5,654 nucleotides of DNA, taken from JBKEAJ01 sp047974415 (GTDB lineage Bacteria; Bacteroidota; Bacteroidia; Bacteroidales; Prolixibacteraceae). The stretch is taken from positions 1-5,654 of the forward strand of contig JBKECH010000134.1 in the NCBI GenBank assembly GCA_047974415.1, given 5' to 3'. Position 1 is the first letter of the stretch, and each line of letters begins with the position of its first letter. A program made the position numbers and the translations under genes. Under the pieces are notes generated by a model. The model worked only from the letters and a program-made list of their open reading frames with translations, was not told the origin of the DNA and ran no database searches. Shown piece by piece: positions 1-5,654 of this stretch.

Positions 1-1
1 G

Positions 2-175
2 GCTCTCGCACAATATAACTCACTAAATTATAAAAAACTAAAAGGAGATAAGGTGGGATTATCCTCGATAAGAGTAAACGACCAATATCGTATCGAGTTC
101 GAGGAGCAAATCAAGGACGGCGAACTTATCGCAACAATATGCAATATTACAGAATTGTCGAACCACTACAACTAA
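2..175 (+). CDS. higB: HigB-family type II toxin (mRNA interferase), 3' end only
   Basis: The last 57 codons and the TAA stop of a gene that begins left of the window. Known role of the family (RelE/ParE-fold, HigB-like, PF05015): a ribosome-dependent endonuclease that cuts mRNA and is held inactive by HigA. Seen here: an LKGD motif (fragment residues 13-16), then SIRVNDQYRIEF (22-33), the typical core strands with the conserved Arg at residue 30, and a C-terminus ELSNHYN (51-57). HigB proteins are usually about 90-110 residues, so roughly 35-50 N-terminal residues are missing, cut by the window edge. In Proteus HigB the catalytic tail is DYH; here the matching residues read NHY, an ending I recall in many other family members. 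higA follows after 11 nt, which supports the assignment. Whether the toxin is active cannot be told from a fragment. Confidence 0.85.
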   Translation, partial: ALAQYNSLNYKKLKGDKVGLSSIRVNDQYRIEFEEQIKDGELIATICNITELSNHYN

Positions 176-180
176 GAGGA
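176..180 (+). promoter_or_regulatory. Likely ribosome binding site of higA
   Basis: GAGGA starts directly after the higB stop codon and ends 6 nt before the ATG at 187. It is a good Shine-Dalgarno match at a normal distance and favours 187 over the in-frame ATG at 139, which lies inside higB. Bacteroidota often do not need such a site, so this is supportive rather than decisive. Confidence 0.5.
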
Positions 181-186
181 ACAGAT

Positions 187-534
187 ATGAATACGACCTT
201 ACAGGGGGTTGACCCCGAAATGATTGCAAACAATCTTACTCCCGCATACTCGACACATCCAGGCGAAATCTTGAAAGATGAAATCGAGTATAGAGGAATC
301 TCACAACGAAAGTTGGCAGCGCAAATGGGACTGACGTATTCCGTTTTGAACGAGATATTGAATGCCCGCCGTCCGATGACAGAAAAAACAGCTCTACTCT
401 TTGAGGCTGCTTTAGGGCTTGATGCAGAACCGTTGATGCGCTTGCAGTTGAAATACAATATGCAAACCACCCGTAAAGATGAAACGTTTATGGAGCGACT
501 GGCGCAGGTGCGCAAGATAGCTTCGATGCTTTGA
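187..534 (+). CDS. higA: HigA-family antitoxin, XRE-type helix-turn-helix protein
   Basis: A 115-residue cytoplasmic protein, a usual length for the family. Known role: HigA binds and neutralises HigB and represses the higBA promoter as a DNA-binding dimer. Seen here: a HPGEIL motif at residues 24-29, typical of the HigA addiction-module antidote family (TIGR02607), then the HTH. The HTH comprises ISQRKLAAQMG (38-48) and the recognition helix TYSVLNEILN (50-59), followed by RRPMT (61-65). Helices at about 66-92 form the usual dimer region. A charged tail (93-115) ends in IASML. The ATG at 187 is chosen because it follows GAGGA at 176-180 and leaves 11 nt after higB. A start at 139 would add 16 residues and overlap higB by 37 nt without a ribosome site. 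Autoregulation is inferred from the family; the operator is off the window. Nothing looks broken. Confidence 0.92.
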   Translation: MNTTLQGVDPEMIANNLTPAYSTHPGEILKDEIEYRGISQRKLAAQMGLTYSVLNEILNARRPMTEKTALLFEAALGLDAEPLMRLQLKYNMQTTRKDETFMERLAQVRKIASML

Positions 535-650
535 CAAGAAGAAATCACAAAAAATTAACCCTCATATGGAGAATGAGAGAACACAAATAGATTTATTGAG
601 GTAGTCTATTCGTTTCACATCATGAAGTAGGGCATCAATACCCTTAATTG

Positions 651-743
651 TAAGTCCGAAGGACTTAAATACAGCAACATAGTGCATCGCACTATGAAAA
701 GAAACAACAACAAACCAAAGCACCGATAGCTGCGAAAGGCAGC
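651..743. repeat. Cluster of three small perfect inverted repeats (possible structured RNA or dispersed repeat)
   Basis: First: TAAGTCC (651-657) pairs with GGACTTA (661-667) around a 3-nt GAA loop. Second: CATAGTGC (678-685) pairs with GCACTATG (689-696) around ATC. Third: GCTGC (729-733) pairs with GCAGC (739-743) around GAAAG. Between the second and third lies a 32-nt stretch made mostly of A and C, with CAA repeats, which would stay single-stranded on the plus strand. Three such stems within 93 bases is more than expected by chance, but their function is not known. They lack T tracts, so they are not terminators. A structured 3' UTR, a small RNA or a dispersed palindromic element all fit. 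Confidence 0.5.
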
Positions 744-799
744 GGATTTTACAATAGATCATCAACACCTTGCACCTCAGCTTTGTCTATTAAAACATA

Positions 800-816
800 A
801 GCTCTGAACTAGAGCT
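800..816. repeat. Short inverted repeat upstream of the terminator
   Basis: AGCTCT (800-805) and AGAGCT (811-816) form a 6-bp stem with a 5-nt loop GAACT. It ends 10 nt before the terminator stem. It may stack on that structure in the plus-strand transcript, but a stem this short could be chance. Confidence 0.35.
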
Positions 817-826
817 GTTAGATAAC

Positions 827-855
827 AAAAGCCTACCAATTTGGTAGGCTTTTTT
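827..855. terminator. Bidirectional intrinsic terminator shared by higBA and susCD
   Basis: GCCTACCA (831-838) pairs perfectly with TGGTAGGC (842-849) around ATT. The stem extends by four A-T pairs (827-830 with 850-853) to 12 bp. On the plus strand the hairpin runs into six T (850-855). On the minus strand it is followed by TTTTGTT. The minus-strand stem begins 8 nt after the susD stop codon. With the two operons converging, it can stop transcripts from both sides. Termination is somewhat better supported on the plus strand because the T run there is longer. Confidence 0.85.
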
Positions 856-861
856 GGGGGG

Positions 862-2583
862 TTAGTATCCTGGGTTTTGAATTACTTTATTCTGATTTCT
901 GTCGAGTGCTATTTGAGGGATAGGTCTCAGAATCTTATAATTTCCGTCATCCCCTTTCATGTTATTCTCAGTCACATTGTCTTCGTTGTAAGCAAGCACA
1001 TATTCTATGAGCTTATGTGTTCGCTTGAGGTCTGTCCAGCGCACATATTCGCCAGCCAGCTCTCTAGCTCTTTCATCGAGAATAAAATCAATAGTCATAT
1101 CGCTAGCTGCAACAGTCATATCTTCTTCAAATCCGGCTTTCATGGTGCCAGGTCTTGCTCTAAGCTTGTTTATCATGTCGGCAGCCTGATTGGCTTGACC
1201 ATTTTGCACATATGCTTCCGCAGCAATGAGGTATGCTTCTCCTAGTCGTGCCACCACCACATCATGCATGCTACACCCTTGACTCCGATTGCTTAGCGCA
1301 GTTGCAGTGTAGTCGTCAAACTTCTTCACGCAAGACACCCCAAAGTCCATTGTTCGTCTATTAGAATATGAAGCCTCTTTTCCATTAGAAGGAGCTATGC
1401 CACCCTCAGCAATAGTTTTTGAAACAATTGCATTCGCTTTCAATCCATGTGGGTCATCAGCTTGCCAAGCGGCAATGTCTGAATTGGTGGCCCAAGCAGG
1501 TGGATAATAGTAAATAATAGGAGAGCTGGTAGGCTCGGTGTAATAGTCGAAGTAGTTTTGGTGAAATTCGGTCATGAATGTTTGTTCGTATCTGCCATCG
1601 CCCTTTGAAAAAAGTTGGTGTAATCTTAAAAATGGGGCTAAGTTTCCATCCATGGCTTTATTTAGCGGAAACTCAGATCCACCGAGATAACATCCGAATT
1701 GAGCTTGTTGATAGCTTCCGCTACTTACGGGATTTTCAATTGAAGCGTAACTATATTGTACAGACCAAAATAATTCTGTATTATTTTCATTGTTTATATC
1801 AAAGGCTTCGTCGATTGATAAGCTAGGTAGTTCTTCTTCGATAGCTTGCAGCGCAAAAGTTGCAGCTTTAGTATAGTCGTCAGCTTGAGCAATATTGTCT
1901 TCTAACTTTTCATAGTCTTGACCATTAAGCCAAGCTCGAGTGAGGTGTGTTTTTGCCAAGAAAAAAGCAGCTGCACGCTTATTGGCTCGTCCCACATTGG
2001 ACTTTGTTCTTTCGAGAAGTTTTGATGAGTTTGATGCAAGATACGTAAATTCATCAATTATGAAGTTGTATAACTCTTTCAAGTCAGTTCGTTCATGGCT
2101 CATCTCGGCATAGTCAAACATTTTTCTTTGGAGAGTGACTTCTCCAAATTGCTGCACCAATTGGAAGTAATACCATGCTCTGATAAATCGAGCCTCATCT
2201 ACATATTGTTCTCTCACGGGTGATGCTTCTGTGTGTTTTCCGTAATAAATGACTGTGTTGGCGAGCTGTATTCCTTTAAAGCATGCTGAATAAAGATCTC
2301 TAACTAGTGATTCGGAGGCATCAAGTGCGTTGTAATGGTTCAACACAATACCTTGATTTTTCCCATCTCCGTATAGGTCGGTTCCTGCGGAAAATACTAA
2401 GGGCCAGTTGTTGTATACCACTCTTAATGAGGAGTAGGTAGCATTAGTAAGGCTTTCAAAACCGACCTCTGTTTTGTAGAATTTATCGGCTGATTCATCG
2501 GAGCGAATATCAGGCTCTAGGAAATCCGGACAGGCAGTGAAAACTAGCAGTAAGGATAATAGGCTTATATATTTAAGTTTCAT
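862..2583 (-). CDS. SusD/RagB-family outer-membrane nutrient-binding lipoprotein
   Basis: A complete 573-residue protein, within the normal family range. Known role: a surface-exposed lipoprotein, mostly alpha-helical with TPR units, that caps a SusC-type transporter and binds its ligand. Seen here: a signal peptide with a lysine-bearing start and a leucine-rich core, then Cys18 in VFTAC as the lipidation site. CPDFLEPD follows, whose acidic residues suit the Bacteroidota export signal for surface lipoproteins. The SusD-like N-terminal domain shows DEARFIRAWYYFQLV (129-143) followed by FGEV. The C-terminal SusD/RagB domain shows VVARLGEAYLIAAEAY (443-458), INKLRARPG (471-479), DERARELAGEYVRWTDLKRT (503-522), and the ending LRPIPQIALDRN...VIQNPGY. 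It starts 11 nt after the susC-like gene and is surely cotranscribed. An aromatic-rich stretch (342-374) may contribute to ligand binding (inference). The substrate cannot be deduced. Confidence 0.96.
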   Translation of the reverse strand: MKLKYISLLSLLLVFTACPDFLEPDIRSDESADKFYKTEVGFESLTNATYSSLRVVYNNWPLVFSAGTDLYGDGKNQGIVLNHYNALDASESLVRDLYSACFKGIQLANTVIYYGKHTEASPVREQYVDEARFIRAWYYFQLVQQFGEVTLQRKMFDYAEMSHERTDLKELYNFIIDEFTYLASNSSKLLERTKSNVGRANKRAAAFFLAKTHLTRAWLNGQDYEKLEDNIAQADDYTKAATFALQAIEEELPSLSIDEAFDINNENNTELFWSVQYSYASIENPVSSGSYQQAQFGCYLGGSEFPLNKAMDGNLAPFLRLHQLFSKGDGRYEQTFMTEFHQNYFDYYTEPTSSPIIYYYPPAWATNSDIAAWQADDPHGLKANAIVSKTIAEGGIAPSNGKEASYSNRRTMDFGVSCVKKFDDYTATALSNRSQGCSMHDVVVARLGEAYLIAAEAYVQNGQANQAADMINKLRARPGTMKAGFEEDMTVAASDMTIDFILDERARELAGEYVRWTDLKRTHKLIEYVLAYNEDNVTENNMKGDDGNYKILRPIPQIALDRNQNKVIQNPGY

Positions 2584-2593
2584 GATATATCAT
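2582..2593. repeat. 12-bp perfect palindrome across the susD start codon
   Basis: ATGATATATCAT reads the same on both strands. On the minus strand it starts 1 nt after the susC-like stop codon and runs into the first two bases of the susD ATG. The gap has no Shine-Dalgarno sequence. The palindrome also contains an earlier, out-of-frame ATG at 2593 that opens a 6-codon frame ending inside susD. The stem would be all but loopless as RNA, so a functional hairpin is doubtful. Confidence 0.4.
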
Positions 2594-2594
2594 T

Positions 2595-5500
2595 TTAGAA
2601 TTTAACATTAACACCAAATTGGAATGTTCGCGTACTTACTCCCCCCGATCCATCATCTACACTAGCATCAGCCCACTCAGGGTCGAAGCCTCGGTAGGAA
2701 GTAAAGGTAAGTGGGTTTATCAAGTTGAAATAAAACCTGCAGAATGAAAACGGTGTTTTCTGCATAAGCTGTTTAGGTAGCGTATACCCTAAGGTGATGT
2801 TTTTTACTCGCCAAAAAGAATTGTCTACATAATACTGACTTCCGTCTTCATTGTTTTTCCAGAAAGAACCTCCGCCAGCATTATTGCTACCGCTGGTTGG
2901 GAATGGGTATGTTCCATGCTGAGTTCCTTTTTGATGTGCTATCGTGCCATCTGATCCTAGTATCGGAGCCCCGTCTGGAATATAGAAGTCTAAGTCTAGA
3001 ATGTTTTGCCCTCTCGATGAGTAGCTTCCAAAGCGATACATGAATGGACTATATACGGTGCTTCCTTGCGAGGTGTATATGCTGAATGAGAAGTCGAAGT
3101 TTTGGTAGGTCAATGAAGAGTTTAAGCTACCTGTCCAAGACGGAGCGGCATGACCTTGTACTCTTCTGTCGTTTGCGTCTACAGTTCCAGAGCCGTCAGA
3201 ATCTTTAAACTTCATTTCACCCTCATAAAATTTCGTTTTCAGCTTATCATTCGTTGCAATTGCTGCAGCCTCTTCTGCGGAGGCTATTCCATCACATACG
3301 TAGCCATAAACCACATCTATAGGTTGTCCAATAAACCATCGATTACCAACTAAATCTTCCTTGCGGTCATTTAGTTCCATGATTTCATTTTGGTTGCTTG
3401 CGAAAGTGAAACTGGTAGTCCAGTTGAGTTTTTTGGTTTTTACATTCACGGTACTTAGCTGTACTTCAAGTCCGTAATTCCTCACTTTCCCTACGTTGCT
3501 CCATATGTTGCCCGATGCAGAGCCAAGTTCAAGCGGGGTTTGCATCTCCATTAGGAGTTCTCTCGATACTTTATGGTAGGCATCAATTGAGCCAGATATT
3601 CGATTGTCGATTATGCCGAAATCTAAGCCGATATTTACTTCAGTGGTTTTCTCCCAAGTAAGATTGGGATTGGTAAGGTTACTTCCAAAACCATTAGCTA
3701 TGTTATTGCCGAAGTTGTAGTAGTATTTCTCATTAGCTAGCACCTGGGTGGCATATGCTCCCACGAGCGAATTGTTCCCAGTGAGCCCGAAGCTAGCTCT
3801 CCATTTGAGATTGGATAGCCAATCCTGCGACTGCAAGAAATCTTCTTCGCTCATTCGCCATGCTGCGGCTACAGAGGGGAACATGCCCCACCTTTGCCCC
3901 TCACTAAATTTGGAACTGCCATCCCAGCGGCTAGAGAGTGTGAGCATATACTTTCCTAAATAATCATAGTTTAACCGGAGTACATAGGACAACATGGATA
4001 CTCGCTCGTAATGGCTATCTTGATTTTGCACCTCGCCAGATGCTAGGTTGTACCAATTCACATCAAAAGGCATATTAACCACTGAGATGGAGTTTCCTTC
4101 TCGAGTTTCATTATACACGCTAAATAAACCGAGAGCACTCAGCTTGTGCCCTCCAAATTTCTTATCGTAATTTAGTTGACTATCCCAAGTGTATGAAAAC
4201 ACATCATCGCTAACAGACTCTGTGTAATTCGTTTTTCCTCTGCGTTCTTCCGAGCTTTCCCCATAAAAGACGCCGTTGTGAAGTTTTTGGTAATATGGCG
4301 AAAAGGTAGTTTTCAGCTTTAAGTCTTGAATGGGTTCATATTCTAGATATAAATTAGCCATCGTGTAGTACGACTTTTTCTGATCAACCGAATTTTCTCT
4401 ATCTATAATTGGGTTAACAGCAGAGGTTGGGCCACCTCCATTAGGGAATAACATCTTGTCTTTACCAGGCTGCAATATGGGTTGACCAGCATTCTCATGT
4501 CCATCCCAGTAATACGCTTGAAGATAAGGAGCCATGCGAAAACCAGTCATGATGGACTTTTTACTGCCCTTATCTTGAAGCGACAAGGCAAAGTTTGCAC
4601 TAAAACCAGCTGTTAACTTTTCGTTGATTCGAGTGTCGAAAGCTGTTTTTATATTGTATCTCTTATAGGCGTCATAAACCACTCCTTTCTCATCCTGATA
4701 GCCAAATCCTACACGATAGTTTATCGCCTTGCTATTACCAGAAATATTTACAAAGTGATTTTGCTGTCGTCCTGTTCTCAGCACAATGTCTTCCCAGTCA
4801 GTATATCGTTTCTCTTTATATATTTGCTTAGTAACTTCACTATCGGCACCCCAAAAGTTGCCAAAGTTTGCTGGGGTCATTTCCCAACTTGTAGCTCCTG
4901 TAGCTGGGGTGAAACTTGATGAGATGTAGCGAGAAAAGCGATAACGCATAAATTCATCCCCATTCATAAAATCGGGCATATTGGCTGCGGTTTTCACTCC
5001 GTAATAGCCATCGTAGCTCACCATTACCTTAGTATCCCTAGCTACCTCTGTGCCCTTTTTTGTGGTAATGAGGAGCACGCCGTTGGTAGCTCGAGAGCCG
5101 TAGATTGCTGTTGATGAAGCATCTTTCAACACATCAACCGTTTCAATATCCATCGGGTTTAGAAAATCCATATTATCAGACACTACGCCGTCTATAACAT
5201 AAAGAGGGCTTCCCTCTTGCAGTGAACTTTTGCCACGTATCTGTACTGTAAAGCCATCGCCAGCTCGGCTGGATGACTGCTGTATCTGCACTCCTGCCAC
5301 TTGCCCTTGAAGGCTTTCTACCACACTTGCAGATCCTCGTTGCGAAAGATTATCAGCATTCACACTCGCCACCGAACCCGTAATATCTCGCTTCGATATC
5401 ACCCCATACCCGATAGCCACCACCTCTTCTAGGCCGATGGCATCGCTTAGTAGGGTGATGTTGAGTTGACCCGATTGCTGCACCACATGCTCTTGGGTGC

Positions 5501-5654
5501 TCATGCCCACAAAGGAGAATAAAAGCGTAGAGCCAGGAGCAATATTGCCTAAAGTGTAGCGCCCCTCCACGTCAGAAAGTGTGCCGGTGGTGCTGCCTTT
5601 CACCACTACCGTAACACCAGGCAGCAATTCACCTGATTTGTTTTTCACTGTCCC
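2595..5654 (-). CDS. SusC/RagA-family TonB-dependent outer-membrane transporter, 5' end missing
   Basis: 1019 codons plus TAA are visible; the gene continues off the right edge. Known role: a TonB-dependent 22-strand barrel that imports the ligand held by SusD, powered by TonB-ExbBD. Residues of the fragment: 1-75, carboxypeptidase-regulatory-like domain (GELLPGVTVVVKGSTTGT, then D-EGRY); 75-84, LEEVVAIGYG, the conserved SusC linker; about 88-201, plug domain with ESLQGQVAGVQI, IRGKSSL, PLYVIDGV (150-157), VLKDASSTAIYGSRATNG (175-192) and LLITTKKG; from about 210, the barrel, ending in FQFGVNVKF with the terminal Phe expected for outer-membrane insertion. DSDGSGTVDAND (818-829) matches the calcium-loop-like motif common before the last strands. 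The GTG at 5648 is not the true start, because the domain's first strand (GTVKNKSG) reads through it without a stop to the window edge. Probably only the signal peptide and a few residues are missing. No frameshift is seen. Confidence 0.96.
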   Translation of the reverse strand, partial: GTVKNKSGELLPGVTVVVKGSTTGTLSDVEGRYTLGNIAPGSTLLFSFVGMSTQEHVVQQSGQLNITLLSDAIGLEEVVAIGYGVISKRDITGSVASVNADNLSQRGSASVVESLQGQVAGVQIQQSSSRAGDGFTVQIRGKSSLQEGSPLYVIDGVVSDNMDFLNPMDIETVDVLKDASSTAIYGSRATNGVLLITTKKGTEVARDTKVMVSYDGYYGVKTAANMPDFMNGDEFMRYRFSRYISSSFTPATGATSWEMTPANFGNFWGADSEVTKQIYKEKRYTDWEDIVLRTGRQQNHFVNISGNSKAINYRVGFGYQDEKGVVYDAYKRYNIKTAFDTRINEKLTAGFSANFALSLQDKGSKKSIMTGFRMAPYLQAYYWDGHENAGQPILQPGKDKMLFPNGGGPTSAVNPIIDRENSVDQKKSYYTMANLYLEYEPIQDLKLKTTFSPYYQKLHNGVFYGESSEERRGKTNYTESVSDDVFSYTWDSQLNYDKKFGGHKLSALGLFSVYNETREGNSISVVNMPFDVNWYNLASGEVQNQDSHYERVSMLSYVLRLNYDYLGKYMLTLSSRWDGSSKFSEGQRWGMFPSVAAAWRMSEEDFLQSQDWLSNLKWRASFGLTGNNSLVGAYATQVLANEKYYYNFGNNIANGFGSNLTNPNLTWEKTTEVNIGLDFGIIDNRISGSIDAYHKVSRELLMEMQTPLELGSASGNIWSNVGKVRNYGLEVQLSTVNVKTKKLNWTTSFTFASNQNEIMELNDRKEDLVGNRWFIGQPIDVVYGYVCDGIASAEEAAAIATNDKLKTKFYEGEMKFKDSDGSGTVDANDRRVQGHAAPSWTGSLNSSLTYQNFDFSFSIYTSQGSTVYSPFMYRFGSYSSRGQNILDLDFYIPDGAPILGSDGTIAHQKGTQHGTYPFPTSGSNNAGGGSFWKNNEDGSQYYVDNSFWRVKNITLGYTLPKQLMQKTPFSFCRFYFNLINPLTFTSYRGFDPEWADASVDDGSGGVSTRTFQFGVNVKF

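Larger units (their letters stand above)
535..861. other. Intergenic region between convergent higBA and susCD operons, rich in hairpins
   Basis: No convincing protein gene lies in these 327 bases. The only sizeable open frame (768-562, minus strand, 68 codons) lacks a recognisable domain and overlaps the inverted repeats. What the stretch does hold is four short perfect inverted repeats between 651 and 816 and a terminator at 827-855. No Bacteroidota-type promoter pair (TTTG near -33 with TAnnTTTG near -7) could be made out on either strand. The region is the 3' flank of both operons, so it probably serves as the 3' UTR of higBA on the plus strand. Confidence 0.75.

Noticed and set aside
41..55. 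GGAG followed by an in-frame GTG at 53 that could start a short HigB
   Set aside because: The bases encode the conserved LKGDKV motif of the toxin, which explains the look of a ribosome site. A product starting there would lack most of the fold.
139..186. Upstream in-frame ATG giving a 131-residue HigA
   Set aside because: It lies inside the higB reading frame with no ribosome binding site in front of it. The ATG at 187 follows GAGGA at a good distance and gives the usual HigA length.
147..548. Minus-strand open frame of 133 codons opposite higA
   Set aside because: It mirrors the higA coding sequence and has no domain signature of its own.
562..768. Minus-strand open frame of 68 codons as a gene
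   Set aside because: It has no recognisable domain, lies just downstream of the susCD terminator, and its sequence overlaps several palindromes. No promoter or ribosome site was found.
535..826. An integron attC site after the toxin-antitoxin pair
   Set aside because: A GTTAGAT resembling the 3' core site occurs at 817-823, but no matching RYYYAAC site was found at the other end. The stems are separate small hairpins, not one long imperfect palindrome.
841..1245. Plus-strand open frame of 134 codons opposite the susD 3' end
   Set aside because: It begins inside the terminator and lies almost wholly antisense to the well-supported susD coding sequence. It is a shadow frame, as are 1007-1189, 1578-1826, 3150-3353 and 3748-3963.
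5646..5648. GTG as the start codon of the susC-like gene
   Set aside because: The frame stays open to the window edge. The residues across it (GTVKNKSGE) are the first strand of the regulatory-like domain, and a TonB-dependent transporter needs a signal peptide further upstream.
1..5654. CRISPR array, tRNA, rRNA or insertion sequence
   Set aside because: I saw no spaced direct repeats, no tRNA cloverleaf pattern, no transposase frame and no terminal inverted repeats flanking a gene.

Overview
The window looks like chromosomal DNA of a Bacteroidota member, most likely order Bacteroidales. This rests on a SusC/SusD outer-membrane nutrient uptake pair, a lipoprotein signal followed by acidic residues, and the near absence of Shine-Dalgarno sequence at the susD start. 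The genus cannot be fixed from the sequence alone.

Left part, plus strand (1-534): the 3' end of a HigB-family toxin gene enters from off the window. A complete HigA-family antitoxin gene follows 11 nt later. This is the toxin-first order typical of higBA, and the two are almost certainly one transcript whose promoter lies off the left edge.

Middle (535-861): an intergenic stretch of about 330 bp with no convincing gene. It is not featureless. It holds a run of small perfect inverted repeats (651-667, 678-696, 729-743, 800-816), with an A/C-rich, probably unpaired linker between the second and third. It ends in a strong hairpin with A and T tracts on either side (827-855) that can terminate transcription in both directions. 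Since higBA and the Sus operon converge here, this one hairpin probably ends both.

Right part, minus strand (5654-862): a susC-like gene without its 5' end, then a complete susD-like gene after 11 nt. The SusC-like protein is a TonB-dependent outer-membrane barrel, and the SusD-like lipoprotein is its surface lid and ligand-binding partner. Together they would import a glycan, peptide or other large nutrient. No enzyme, sensor or regulator gene is visible, so the substrate cannot be assigned.

I see no clearly new system. The least explained part is the hairpin-rich region between the two operons, which could be a structured 3' UTR, a small RNA or a copy of a dispersed repeat.
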